Assembly: GCA_000755425.1 (NCBI GenBank)
Contig: BBMT01000003.1
Location: 248,001-312,000 of the forward strand
DNA length: 64,000 nucleotides
Reading direction: 5' to 3'
From: Vibrio maritimus
GTDB lineage: Bacteria > Pseudomonadota > Gammaproteobacteria > Enterobacterales > Vibrionaceae
Positions 9,097 through 20,233 of the stretch are shown in pieces. A model generated the notes under the pieces. That model was not told where the DNA came from. It was given only the letters and a program-made list of their open reading frames with translations, and made no database searches. The position numbers were made by a program, and so were the translations under genes. Each line of letters begins with the position of its first letter. Position 1 is the stretch's first letter.

Positions 9097-10023
9097 ATGA
9101 ATAAACTCATTGTGCTGGGTAGTGTGAATGCAGACCATGTTCTGCAAGTTCCTTCTTTCCCTCGTCCTGGCGAAACGCTACATGGTGCTAATTACCAAGT
9201 TATTCCTGGTGGCAAAGGGGCGAACCAAGCCGTTGCTGCTGCAAGACTAGGCGGTGACACCGGCTTCATCGCCTGTGTAGGTGATGATGCATTTGGTATT
9301 AATATTCGCGAAGCATTCAAAGCTGATGGTATCAATATCGCGGGTGTTCAATTAGAGCCAGGCACACCAACGGGTATTGCTATGATTCAAGTAGCAGAAA
9401 GTGGCGAGAACAGTATCTGTATTTCAGCAGAAGCCAACGCTAAGCTCACGACCGCGCGTGTTGAGCCACATAAAGGCCTCATTGAAGGTGCAAACTACTT
9501 ACTAACTCAATTAGAAACGCCAATTGAAGGCATAGAATACGCAGCGAAGATAGCTAAGGCGTCGAAAACAAACGTCGTCCTGAATCCAGCACCGGCCAGA
9601 GAGCTTCCTGATTCGTTACTGGGTTGTGTAGACGTCATCACGCCGAATGAAACCGAAGCAGAAGTGCTGACCGGAATAACAGTCAATGATGATGAATCTG
9701 CACAAGAAGCGGCAAATGCACTACATCGTAAGGGCATTGAAATCGTCATGATTACTTTGGGCTCGAAAGGTGTATGGCTAAGCCAAAACGGTCGTGGTGA
9801 GCGAATCCCGGGCTTTAAAGTCGAAGCGACGGATACCACTGCGGCAGGTGATACCTTTAACGGCGCTTTGGTGACAGGATTAATTGAAGGCAAGTCTATC
9901 GAAGAGGCGATCGTATTTGCTCACGCAGCTGCAGCTATCTCAGTGACTCGATTTGGCGCGCAGACTTCCATTCCAACGCTAGATGAAGTACAACAGTTTC
10001 TAGAGCAGCAATCCCAATTTTAG
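9097..10023 (+). CDS. rbsK: Ribokinase RbsK
   Basis: Intact 308-residue PfkB-family kinase that phosphorylates ribose to ribose 5-phosphate with ATP. Signatures are the N-terminal GSVNADHVLQVPSFPRPGET, the substrate loop GGKGANQAVAAARLGGD and the anion-hole/catalytic motif DTTAAGDTFNGAL, where the Asp of AAGD is the general base. NPAPARELPDSLL is also characteristic. The start follows AAAAGGAAC with good spacing. It acts directly on the sugar imported by RbsACB. Confidence 0.96.
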   Translation: MNKLIVLGSVNADHVLQVPSFPRPGETLHGANYQVIPGGKGANQAVAAARLGGDTGFIACVGDDAFGINIREAFKADGINIAGVQLEPGTPTGIAMIQVAESGENSICISAEANAKLTTARVEPHKGLIEGANYLLTQLETPIEGIEYAAKIAKASKTNVVLNPAPARELPDSLLGCVDVITPNETEAEVLTGITVNDDESAQEAANALHRKGIEIVMITLGSKGVWLSQNGRGERIPGFKVEATDTTAAGDTFNGALVTGLIEGKSIEEAIVFAHAAAAISVTRFGAQTSIPTLDEVQQFLEQQSQF

Positions 10024-10071
10024 GAGCTAACACGCTCAATTATAAGAAGAAGCAGTGGAGACCCTTGCCCA

Positions 10072-11073
10072 ATGGCAACGATGAAGGACATAGCAAGACT
10101 TGCGGGTGTTTCAACCTCAACCGTGAGTCATGTCATCAATAAAACACGATTCGTTAGTGAAGAGATTTCTGAGCGCGTTAACAGCGCAGCGAAGGAACTC
10201 AACTACGCGCCTTCGGCATTGGCGCGTAGCTTAAAAATGAATCGTACGCGAACAATTGGAATGTTAGTGACTACCTCAACCAACCCGTTTTTTGGTGAGG
10301 TAGTAAAAGGGGTCGAACGCAGCTGCTATCATCAAAACTACAACCTTATTCTCTGTAACACTGAAGGTGATACCGAGCGCATGAAAGCCTCCATCGATAC
10401 GCTTCTACAAAAGCGTGTTGATGGTCTGATCTTAATGTGCTCAACTTGAAGGGGAGAAGCTGGATATTTTTGATCAATACCCATCCATTCCTGTGGTTGT
10501 GATGGACTGGGGGCCAATGCACTTTGAAAGCGACAAAATCCAGGATAACTCGTTTCTTGGTGGTTATCTGGCAACTAAGCATTTAATTGAAAGCGGCCAC
10601 AAAGAGATTGGTTGTATCACAGGACCTCTAAACCGCCACCAAGCTCTGATGCGTTATGAAGGGTATAAGAAGGCGTTGAATGAACATCATATTGCGATTA
10701 ATCCAGACTGGATTGTAGAGTCAGACTTTGAATGTGATGGGGGCGCGAAATCGCTTGAGACATTAATCAGCCGTGGCGCATTGCCTACGTCACTGTTTGT
10801 TTGCAATGATATGATGGCTATGGGGGCTATCAATGTTGCTCATGATAAAGGAATACATGTTCCCAACGATCTTTCGATCATTGGCTATGATGACATTCAT
10901 ATTGCCAAATTCATGTCACCTTCTCTCACGACGATCCATCAACCAAGTATCGCTTAGGAAAAGCGGCCGTTGAAACCTTGCTCGCGAAAATTGAAAAAAC
11001 CAGTCTTGCTGCGGATGTCGTGCAACTTGAGCCTTCGCTAGTGGTCCGTGGCAGTGTCAAAAATCTTAGATAG
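10072..11073 (+). CDS. rbsR: Ribose operon repressor RbsR, LacI family (two compensating frameshifts)
   Basis: The N-terminal LacI helix-turn-helix reads [20 protein letters not shown] with hinge [12 protein letters not shown]. The periplasmic-binding-like effector domain follows ([32 protein letters not shown]). The frame gains one base near 10443, before [16 protein letters not shown]. It loses one near 10942: HQP should continue [17 protein letters not shown] to the stop at 11071-11073. Net length is 333 residues, close to the usual 330. It is the last gene of the operon and presumably binds the palindromes at 4672 and 4754, releasing on ribose. Confidence 0.9.
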
Positions 11074-11083
11074 AGTCGTGTAT

Positions 11084-11103
11084 TCAGCCTCTATTGAGGC
11101 TGA
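11084..11103. terminator. Possible bidirectional hairpin between convergent genes
   Basis: TCAGCCTC (11084-11091) pairs with GAGGCTGA (11096-11103). It lies just after rbsR and overlaps the last codons of the convergent transporter gene. No clear T-run is present, so termination is only suggested. Confidence 0.35.
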
Positions 11104-12266
11104 GCAACGCGAAAACCGCGAATAATATTACTAAGCGTTACCAACGCAAACAGGGTGATCACAATCGACAGGTGCCAAGCTGACTTAGGCCAAGTTGAAC
11201 CAAACCCATACTGACTAGTGATGAGACAATCATTTGTCCACCGCCAGACAATGCTGCCGCGGCGCCAGCTTGCTTTTTGTAAGGCATCATTACCATCGCT
11301 TGTGCGCAAGGCAGAGCGATGCCATTTCCCAGAATCATCAGCATTTGCCCGAGCATGATATACAAAGGTTCCATCGGGCAAACAAACAACCAAATAGCCG
11401 ATGCAAAGTGCAGAGCTGGAGTGCACAAAAGCATCTTCCTAGTGCCAATGATAGGTCGAACGCGATTACAAATGGTGGTTCCACCAATCATACCGAGCGC
11501 TGGAATGAGCACCCACAGCGCGTATTCATCTGAGTTCATCCCAATTTGGTTCTGCATGATAAACGGCATGACCGATACCGCGGTGATCATCAGGCTGAAG
11601 TTGAGCCAACTGATACTAGCGAAACTAATGAAATAGCTAGAGCGGAGCAGCTCCCCATACTGTTTCACGACACGTTTAAACGAAGGGATTGGTGACTTCT
11701 CTGCGATGGTTTCTTTAAATAGCATGGTGATGACTACCCAGGCTAGGGCAACGTAGCTAAATAGCGACACAAACACCATGTTCCAACCAAAGTGAAAGTT
11801 AATAAACCCACCCAAAACTGGCGCCACGACTGGAGTGATGGAAGCAGCCATGGCGATATAAGAGAGGGCAATAGGGAGCTGAGCTCCACTAAACTGATCG
11901 CGCGTTGAGGCTCGAGCGAGAACCGCGCAACAACCAGTGCCAATGCCTTGCAGAAAACGACCAAAAACCATGCCTTCAAACGAATGGTTCATCGTAATAA
12001 TTAACACAAGGCCAAGCAGTGCGATAACCAGCCCGGTGAGCAGAACCTTTTTCTGCCAATCGCATCTGAAATTGGACCATAAATGAACTGAGACGGGCCA
12101 AAGCCGAGTAGATAAATACCGACGAGTAGCTGCGCCTGATCGAGCTGATACCAAAATCTTTCGCTATCCAAGGTAGTGAAGGAAGTACCAGCCCCATACT
12201 GAGTTGACCGATACTGATAATGAGACACGCGAGAAGAATGACTTTGTAGCGAATTCCTTGAGCCAT
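11091..12266 (-). CDS. MFS efflux transporter, Bcr/CflA-like (three frameshifts)
   Basis: Read leftward from ATG 12266 (MAQGIRYKVILLACLIISIG), pieces in different frames join into one 12-helix drug-efflux-type MFS protein. They are SMGLVLPSLPWIAKDFGIS, then AQLLVGIYLLGFGPSQFIYG with the family motif GPISDAIGRK, then VLLTGLVIALLGLVL. The C-terminal PKSAWHLSIVITLFALVTL lies in yet another frame. Breaks fall near 12150, 12060 and 11190, all consistent with one missing base each. Rejoined length is about 392 residues, normal for Bcr/CflA exporters. Substrate unknown. Three breaks in one gene could mean a true pseudogene, but neighbouring conserved genes show the same pattern. Confidence 0.75.
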
Positions 12267-12479
12267 TAATAATCCATACTTAGAGAAAGGCGATTGCGAA
12301 GAACCCAAGATAGTACGCCAATACAGACGACGTTGGCTACTTTTAACTAATGCCCTTAGGTTGTTTAGGGTAAATCTAAATGAATCAAACTATATCATAA
12401 GGTTATTGGGCTTTATCGGACAATCTTCGTATCATGACAACAACGAAGTCACGCATCATTGCACGGAGTAGGATTGACG

Positions 12480-14172
12480 ATGAGCGAACCAAAACCACGT
12501 AACTCAATAACCAATATGGATGAGTTTGCAAACACGGCAAGTTACTCGCTGCTAGAGACACTCAATGTAGATCTTGACGCAACGGATAGTGGTGAAGATT
12601 ACTGGCCGCGACAAGTGTTTTCGGGTCACTATGTACCGGTGAAGCCAACGCCTATCGGAAATCCAACCTACATCAGCCACAGTGCGAGTCTATTTGATGA
12701 GCTGGGGATTGATTTTACTCTGGCGCAAAACAAACACTTTGCTGCGATGTTCTCTGGTGATATGTCCGGAGTTCCCGCTCCAATAAAACCGTTTGGCTGG
12801 GCTACAGGCTACGCGCTTTCCATTTATGGTACCGAGTACAACGAGCAGTGCCCTTTCAAAACTGGGAATGGCTATGGCGACGGCCGTGCACTCTCCGTCT
12901 TTGAAGGTGTACTGAATGGCAAACGATGGGAAATGCAGCTCAAAGGCGGCGGCAAGACACCGTATTGCCGTGGAGCTGACGGTAGAGCCGTTTTGCGCTC
13001 CAGCGTACGCGAGTTTTTAGCTCAAGAGTTCATGCACGCGCTTGGTATTCCATCGACCGTTCGTTATGTTTATATGCTTCACAATCAGAAACCGTTGACC
13101 GCCCTTGGTATCGAGAAGGTTCGCATTCTGAAAACCCCGATATTATGGTTTCGAATCCCGCAGCCATTACTACCCGGGTTGCCTCTTCTTTTTTGCGTGT
13201 CGGTCAGATTGAGTTATTTGCACGCCGAGCGCGCAGTCAAGCCCATTCCACTGCGATGCAAGAGCTTGAGCAAATTGTCGAATACGCGATAGAGCGAGAA
13301 TATAAACAGCAGATAGACCCAAGTTTACCCCTACCAGAAAAGCAATCGCACTCGCCACAGAGTTTAGAGAGCGATTGATTACACTAGTGACACACTGGAT
13401 GCGGGTTGGTTTCTGCCAAGGAAATTTCAATAGTGACAACTGCGCCGTGGGCGGTTTCACCCTCGATTTTGGGCCGTTTGGTTTTTGCGAACGCTTCGAG
13501 CCATACTTCCAGCCTTGGACTGGCGGCGGCCGTCACTTCTCGTTTTTTAATCAGCCTTTGGCCGCAGAGAAAAACTTCGAATCCTTTTGCTCGGCATTGA
13601 TACCTCTTATCGCTACGGACCAAGCTGCGGTAGAAAAACTTGGTCTAATTCAGGACGAATTTTCGACAGTGATGCAAACCAAACTCACAGATATGTGGTC
13701 GAGAAAGCTCGGCCATGCAGAGTTTGATAGCGACTTACTACAAAATCTGTTCAAACTTATGATGATGACGCATGTTGACTACACGATTTTCTTCCGTGAA
13801 TTGTCGAAGTTACCCGACAATGCTTCTTCGCTTACTGCAAGCTTTTACACTGAACCTGATGAAGACACTATGATCGAGTGGCAAGCTTGGCTAAATGGCT
13901 GGCGTAAAAAGCTTCCATCTGCAAACACGGAGGAAGAAATTATGTCAAAAATGAAACAGGTTAACCCCAAGTACACGTGGCGTGAATGGCTAGTGGTACC
14001 GGCTTATAAGCAAGCGGAGCAGGGAGAGTATTCTCTCATTCATGAGCTGCAGCAGGTGTTTTCCGAACCTTATGGAGAGCAGGGGAAAGAGCAGGAAGCT
14101 AAGTATTATCAGCTTCGTCCGTTGGAGCTTTTCGATGTGGGTGGAGTGACGCATTATAGTTGTTCGTCGTAA
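12480..14172 (+). CDS. selO: Protein adenylyltransferase SelO (YdiU/UPF0061 family; two frameshifts)
   Basis: SelO is a pseudokinase-fold enzyme that transfers AMP from ATP to Ser/Thr/Tyr of target proteins, often in redox stress. Diagnostic segments are [55 protein letters not shown] and [20 protein letters not shown]. These hold the nucleotide/metal-binding Asn-Asp region and the YGPFGF-like [10 protein letters not shown]. One base is missing near 13116, before [15 protein letters not shown], and one near 13340, before [12 protein letters not shown]. Restored length is about 564 residues. I start at ATG 12480; the TTG at 12459 is also in frame. The usual GFCHG is GFCQG here. Confidence 0.85.
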
Positions 14173-14190
14173 CTTCGAATATTGATTTAA

Positions 14191-14228
14191 CGGTGTGCAA
14201 TTGTGCTTATAAGTACAACTGCACACCG
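14191..14228. terminator. Bidirectional hairpin between selO and the serine hydrolase gene
   Basis: CGGTGTGCA (14191-14199) pairs with TGCACACCG (14220-14228). The stem extends inward by four more pairs after one mismatch. It sits between two convergent genes. Confidence 0.6.
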
Positions 14229-14267
14229 TGGTTAAGCTACTCCAAGGCACAAACCAGCCGCGCTGAT

Positions 14268-15574
14268 TTAATCCTTGTTCATCAAGTATTCTGCAACCGC
14301 CTGATAAGCAGGTAGTGAGGTAGGGTCGATTTTGCTGTTTTTGGCACTAGGGAATGAGGAATAACGAACGATCACCATCTCAGCGGTTGGGTCTATATAA
14401 ATTGTCTGACCATGAACACCGCGTGCAGCTATCGCGCCATTAGCGTTGTGAAAGATCCACCACATACTCTTATAACTACCACCAGGCAAAGTTGTGTATC
14501 CGGCTTTCGCAAAAACCTCTTTATCACCGCCGGCCATGATGTTTTCTACCACTTCACTTGGGAAAAGAGTTTGTCCTTCAAACTTACCTTTGTTAAGCAC
14601 TAGTGACCCAATACGGCCAAGGTCGTGAAGACCCGCGCTCAGACCACCGCCCGCGAATGGCATGCCTTTGGCATCGACGGTCATATAACCATCTTGCTCC
14701 ATTCCAATTTTTTGCCAGATTCGTTCAGATAATAGCTCAGCAACGTTTTTACCTGTCGTTCTGGCAATAATCCAGCCCAATGCGTCTGTATTAATTGTCT
14801 TGTAGCCAAACGCGTCACCATGAGCGCCACTCTTGTCCACGGTTTGTAAATACTCAAGATAACCGTTTGGACCATCGTAGCCCTGCGGTTTTGGAAGCGG
14901 ACTCGCTGCCTTAGAGTAGATCCAGATATCAGCATTTGGGTCGGCGTAGTCTTCGCTGTAGTCAAGTGCTGTAGTCATGTCCATTACCTGGCGTACGGTA
15001 GCAGTACCAAAAGCACTGTCCTTGAGCTCTGGGACAATTGAAGTAACTTTTGCGTTTTCATCAAGAGTGCCTTCAGCAACCAAAATTTCAGCTAAAAGCC
15101 CTGTAAGAGATTTGGTCATCGACATAGCAGCATGCTGACCTAGTTTATCTAGGCAGCCTAGGTAACGTTCGTAAACGATCTGGCCTTTATGAAGAATAAG
15201 AATACCATCAGTGTAGTTTGCTGATTGCGATTCTTGCCATGTCATTTCTTGCTCGCTGTTGAGAGGCTGGAATGTAATGGCGTCGATATTGTCGTCTTTG
15301 GCATACGTAAATGGAATCGGCGCGCCAATCCCTCGGCTAACCTGCTTGGTAGGCATCAATTCGCGAATATGACACACAGTCCAACGCATTTTGGGGAAAC
15401 TGAAAAAGTCGGATTCTGGCTGCATAATCAGCTTATCTTTTGGTGGCGGAAAGCAACCATCCACTTCATCTTAACCGGATCTGAAGCTTCGGCATTTAAA
15501 ACGTCAGAAGGGGCGCTATTGGCATAATTGAGACTGCTTATAGCCAATGTCAACAATGTAATCGCGATTCTCAT
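14268..15574 (-). CDS. Exported serine hydrolase, class C beta-lactamase/esterase fold (frameshifted near 15466)
   Basis: The catalytic SxxK motif appears as SMTKSLTGL, with the YxN-like tyrosine in the DYSEDYADPNADIW/GYKTINTDALGW region and the downstream HGQTIYIDP strand. The long open frame starts at 15464 without a signal sequence. Upstream, in another frame, ATG 15574 encodes the signal peptide MRIAITLLTLAISSLNYA and continues to DPVKMK. Adding one base near 15466 joins this to VDGCFPPPKDKLIMQP, giving about 435 residues. Likely a periplasmic or secreted esterase/beta-lactamase-like hydrolase. Antibiotic hydrolysis is not implied. Confidence 0.82.
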
Positions 15575-15876
15575 TTTGGTCTCTCTCTATTTTTCGTCCT
15601 GGCAAAGATGCGAATTCAGGAGTGTAATTTGTTAGGAAGTCTGATTTATACACGTCTAATCATTGTTTGAATAATCTTTAAAGAAAATAGCATTTCATAA
15701 CAATTAGGTTACGTATGAAGTGAGTCTGAAAAGTATTGTTTGTTATTGATATTTTTAACTTTATTTAAACTTGTGTGAGTGATGCCGCACTTTGTGCGGT
15801 TTAGTCTGTGTATATTTAGCCCCTGGGTAGGAATGGACTTACTCAAAAAATAATAACGATATAGGTGTTTATTCAA

Positions 15877-17312
15877 ATGAATATGAGAAAGCTGGTGCTT
15901 TGTGGTCTCGCCTCTGGGGTAGTTGGTTGCGGTGGTGGAGGTAGCGATAGTGGAGGCAATGAAGGTGATGCAAGTGGTACAAACCTCAGTGGGAAAGTTA
16001 TTGATGGATATGTCATTGGTGCAACTGTGTATCTGGATGTCAACTTTAACAATCAATTAGATACCAATGAACCGAGCGTCGTCACGCAGGATCAAGGTGA
16101 TTTTAACTTAGAAGTACCGTCTGTTTATAGCGAGTGCGCAAAATATGTTCCAATTGTGGTAGACGTACCCCAAGGTGCTATTGATACTGATTTCCCAGAT
16201 ACGCCAATCGAACAAGCCTACACAATGGTGATCGCTCCGAAATATGCCCAGAGTACAGATGCAGATTTGTATAACTTAACACCTCTGACTTCTGTTGTCT
16301 GGAATGAAGTGGAAAAAGAGCTATATGAAAATACCTCAACTGAACTTTCTTGTGAATCAATATTACAGGAGCAGGAGTTGCGAGAGGACATTGCCCAGCG
16401 TTTGGCAGAGCAAGAAGTTCGTATTGCGCGCCGTTACAATATTACCGTCGAGGAGTTGTATGGCGACTATATAGATTCAGGGAATGATGAAGTACATCAA
16501 ATCGCGCAAGACATTGTCCCGGGTCTACAAAAGTCTTATTCCGATACTCTCCAGTTGCATAGTCAATACCCACAAGCCGACTTAGCTTGGGTAGAGTACT
16601 TTTTAGGAAAGTGGGACAGTTCAAATAACAACTATGATAACGCGTGGTATCGATATCAGTTTGTGCAAATGTCGAATGGCAATTTTGAATCACAAACCAA
16701 TGAGATGTCGAATGACCTAACAACTGTTATTGGTCTTTATGATAAAAGCTCCATGATGACTACCGTTCGAGATGGGGTGAACATTGAACAGGTGGTTTCG
16801 ATGGATAAAGGCACAAACCAGTACGATTGTTCTGTTAGCGAATGGTTGGAAACGACGGTGCAACTATCTTCCGGAGTTCGCAACACTGTCTATGGAAATG
16901 TTGGGGATTGGAGTGATTGCAGCAACGCTGTTCTAGCTAATACCTATACAACACAGGCATTAGTGACCAAAGATTATCAAGGAAAAGACCTTATCAGTTA
17001 CTCAGAGCACACGTATGAACCTGGAAATGACAGCGGTTTTCACATCTTGTGGGAGTGACTGACACAGTGGTTGCATCGGATCTTATTCCAGTTCGCAGTG
17101 CCGTTAACACGGATTTTTACAGCGAAGAAAGCCATGGCGCAGATTTCTGGAATAGAACCAAGAATGAGTTTGGTGACGATCCTAGTCAAATCATGACAAG
17201 CCATACTAGTGACGGGAAGTGGAAACGTATCATAAACTATAAGAATGGTACACACAAAACGGAATGTGGAGCTTCTGAAGCTGAATTATCCGAAGCTAAC
17301 TGTCTTAATTGA
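15877..17312 (+). CDS. Predicted surface lipoprotein of unknown function (frameshifted near 17048)
   Basis: A lipoprotein signal MNMRKLVLCGLASGVVG precedes a lipobox Cys followed by GGGGSDSGGNEGD, a flexible tether. A beta-rich domain typical of Vibrio/Shewanella exported proteins follows (GKVIDGYVIGATVYLDVNFN, NQLDTNEPSVVTQD). The rest is a large unrecognised domain. At 17048 the frame shifts from FHIL to GVTDTVVASDLIPVRSAVN, which runs to 17312, about 478 residues in total. A small hairpin (CCGCAC/GTGCGG at 15785-15799) lies upstream. No function is assigned. Confidence 0.7.
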
Positions 17313-17364
17313 TCCATTCATATTAAAGAGGTTTTGAATTAAACACTCTAATATAGAAATAGAA

Positions 17365-17388
17365 CCCAGCATTGAACCCAATGCTGGG
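17365..17388. terminator. Bidirectional terminator hairpin
   Basis: CCCAGCATTG (17365-17374) and CAATGCTGGG (17379-17388) form a perfect 10-bp stem with a 4-base loop between the convergent lipoprotein gene and pmbA-like gene. Confidence 0.7.
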
Positions 17389-17400
17389 CGTCATCTCTGC

Positions 17401-18744
17401 CTACTTACCACCAATACTCAACCGAGCAAACCTCACATTCGGTGCGAAGAAGGTTCGGCTGTCATTAGTAAGTTGGTTATCACCCACCGCATCCACTTCT
17501 TGCAACATCTTGTAGAAGTTACCTGCAACCGTGATACCACGTACCGGTTGGACTCTTACTCCGTCACGGCACAAGAAGCCGCTAGCGCCAAACGAGAAGT
17601 CACCGCTGACTGGATCGGCACCAGAATGGACGCCTTGCAGCTCAACAAGTTCAAGATATTCGCCCGCTTTAGTCTCAGAGGCGTTGCTTAGACCAGTGGC
17701 AATAACTTTGTGGTTGGCAGATACATCTAGACTGGACTTTGCTCCTCGTGCCGCGCTGGCGGTTGATGTAGTGCCTAGGTAGCTTGCGGTATGACTATTG
17801 TGCAATAGCGTATTGAGGTTTCCGCCTGAGATTAGCACGTTGTCTTGGGCGGCAAAGCCTTCGCTGTCGAAGCTGGCGATTGCCATACCATTTGGCATAT
17901 ACGCCATATCGGTAAGAGTAATCAGCTCACTGGCAATTGACTCACCGATCTTGTCACCAAGTGGGGTGATGCCTTTCATGGCACTAACACCAGAGAATGC
18001 ACTTCCAAAGGCACCGAATAGGCTGCTTAGCGCATTGATATCGAAAATAGCCGAATATTCACCAGTAGCAACTGGTGCGCCATCGAGTAAATCTCTGGCT
18101 AGGTTGTAGCCTTTCTCGATACAGTAGTTCGGATTCAGCTCATCAAAGCGGCGACCCAACGAGACTTTACCCGCCATGGATTGCTTGCCGTCTTTCTCAA
18201 ATAGCGTGTACGCGTAGCAGCTAAATGAGCGCTCGAAATGCTGGCAAAGTGTCCCTTGCGTGTTGGCGAGAATAAGCTGACTCTCTCCATCTGCATAACC
18301 GTTGTAGGGAGCACTCGAGGCGTGGGGTAGGGAGACAACCCCTTGCTCTAGCGCAAGTGATAGCTCAATCTTCTCATCGGCAGATGTGGTATCTTGCTGA
18401 GCAATTTCTGCAACATCCGTGGTAATTTTGCTATCGATACAGCTAATAGTTTGATGCTCGTCTTGCTTAGAAAAACGTGCGCTTTGAAGAGCGTTTGTCA
18501 GCATGAGATCGAGACTAGAGCTCTCTAATGATTCCGAGTAGCTGGTGGCAATTCGTGCATCTTTGACAACGCGAACCCCAAGGACTTGGCTTGAGCTCAC
18601 TTTGTACTCATCCAGTTGGCCTTGGTTCGCTTTCAGGGAAAAGCTATTGCTACGATTGACGATAACATCCGCTTCAGCACCTTGGCGCTTGGCTTCAGAA
18701 AGGACGTAATCGACGGCATCAAGAAGTTGTTTGTCTTGGCTCAT
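17401..18744 (-). CDS. pmbA: TldD/PmbA family metalloprotease subunit, PmbA (TldE)-like
   Basis: Intact 447-residue protein with the TldD/PmbA fold. Visible segments are DVIVNRSNSFSLKANQGQLD near the N-terminus, GVSAMKGITPLGDKIGESIA in the middle and GGNLNTLLHNSHTASYLG with SSLDVSANHKVIATG toward the C-terminus. It lacks the HExxxH zinc motif, as TldE subunits do. The start overlaps the tldD stop by 1 bp (TAATG), so the two are co-translated. The expected heterodimer unfolds and cleaves small peptides. Vibrios usually have a separate canonical TldD/PmbA pair, so this may be an extra copy. Confidence 0.85.
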   Translation of the reverse strand: MSQDKQLLDAVDYVLSEAKRQGAEADVIVNRSNSFSLKANQGQLDEYKVSSSQVLGVRVVKDARIATSYSESLESSSLDLMLTNALQSARFSKQDEHQTISCIDSKITTDVAEIAQQDTTSADEKIELSLALEQGVVSLPHASSAPYNGYADGESQLILANTQGTLCQHFERSFSCYAYTLFEKDGKQSMAGKVSLGRRFDELNPNYCIEKGYNLARDLLDGAPVATGEYSAIFDINALSSLFGAFGSAFSGVSAMKGITPLGDKIGESIASELITLTDMAYMPNGMAIASFDSEGFAAQDNVLISGGNLNTLLHNSHTASYLGTTSTASAARGAKSSLDVSANHKVIATGLSNASETKAGEYLELVELQGVHSGADPVSGDFSFGASGFLCRDGVRVQPVRGITVAGNFYKMLQEVDAVGDNQLTNDSRTFFAPNVRFARLSIGGK

Positions 18745-20128
18745 TAGTTACCACCTCCCACAAGAATGTTATCAACTTTTAACGAAGGCTGACCTACCGT
18801 TGTCGGTACTGCACCACTTACTGAACCACACATACCAGGGGCAAGTGCCATATCTTTACCAACCATGCTGATTTCCTTAAGCACCTTTGGACCGGTACTA
18901 ATCAGTGTTGCAGTTTTGAGAGGTTTGGTGATTTTTCCGTTTTCAATCAAATAAGCTTCACGAACGGCAAAGTTAAATTCACCTGTACCTGGCTGTACTG
19001 AGCCGCCGCCCATTTTCTTAGCATAAATACCACGTTCAACACCAGCTAACATATCATCGAGAGAATGTTCACCTGCCTCAATGAAGGTATTCCGCATGCG
19101 TGACGTGGGCGCAAATTTGTAGTTTTGGCGACGACCAGAGCCTGTTGGTTCAAAGCCTGTCTTCATTCCGCCCATTTTATCGACCATAAAGCTGGTTAGC
19201 TTGCCGTCTTTAATGAGTTGCGTTTGTTGAGTTGCCATGCCTTCGTCGTCAACATGGATAGAGCCCACTCATTAGTCATAGTGCCATCATCAACGGCACT
19301 CACAGCTGTATGAGCGATCATCTCGCCCATTTTGTCATGGAACACTGAAGCTTTTTTAGCCACTGATGTGGTTTCAAGTAGGTGACCACACGCTTCGTGG
19401 AAGATGACGCCGCCAAAGCCATTACCAATGACTACGGGCATTTCGCCGGAAGGGCACGCATCTGCGCCTAGTTTAACCAATGCTTGCTGGGCAATGATTT
19501 GGCCTAGCTCTTGAGCATCAAGTTGTTCGCTAAATTCCCAGCCTGACAGTGCACCAGGACCTTCTGAACCAGAAGACTGCTCGTTGCCTTTTTGGGCAAC
19601 GGTGTTACCAGACACGCGAATGTAGTGGCGCGTATCATCAACATGCAGACCTTCAGAATTGAAGATGGAAACTTGCTGCTCGCGTTGTAAAACATTACCA
19701 ATAAACTGAGTAATGTATTCACTTTCGGCACGTGCAGCCGCGTCGGTTTGAAGTAAGAATGCGATTTTCGAATCTAGATTGGCGTCCTTGCTAAGTGGCA
19801 AACGGCAACCATGCTGGATAGGGTAGCGATTAAGATTAAGCGCACCAGCCGTCGCGATTTGCTCACGTTTGTCTTTTGCAGCGAGCAATGATGTAACGCG
19901 CTTTAGTTCGTTTTCGTCTGTGTTGTTTGTGTAGCCGTAGAGTACCTTGTGGCCGAAGAATAGGCGGATCCCGATACCAAAATCGATGCCTGAGTTTACT
20001 TTGTCCACTTCGCCAGACGCGATTTGGATCGAATTTGTCTGATGGTGCTCGACGAATAGTTCAGCAAAATCTGCCCCTAAGAATAGGGCGTGGTCAATCA
20101 CTGCTTTCGCCGTTACAGAATTAAGCAT
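18744..20128 (-). CDS. tldD: TldD-like zinc metalloprotease (frameshifted near 19264)
   Basis: The zinc motif is HEACGH, within [18 protein letters not shown]. It is the variant common in Firmicutes and archaeal TldD proteins, where E. coli has HEAVGH. The frame is lost at the G-run 19263-19265: TMTNEW should continue [20 protein letters not shown]. The tail reads [19 protein letters not shown] and [17 protein letters not shown]. Restoring one G gives 461 residues. I start at ATG 20128, with GGAGAT just upstream. It is the catalytic partner of the adjacent PmbA-like subunit. The substrate, possibly a modified peptide, is unknown. Confidence 0.85.
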
Positions 20129-20233
20129 GAAATCTCCTTCCTCGTGGAACGTCCGAGTGACCCTCAATGAAAGTTGAGGCATATCAGAATGTTAACATTT
20201 AACAAATAAATGTTCTTCTATAAAAAATTAACG

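Noticed and set aside
11091..12266. True degenerate pseudogene of the MFS transporter
   Set aside because: All three breaks are single-base losses like those in conserved neighbours, and no in-frame stops or large deletions are present. Error is the simpler view.
15785..15799. CCGCAC-TTT-GTGCGG hairpin as a terminator
   Set aside because: It sits 78 bp upstream of the lipoprotein gene with no T-run and no gene on the same strand ending before it. Its role is unclear.
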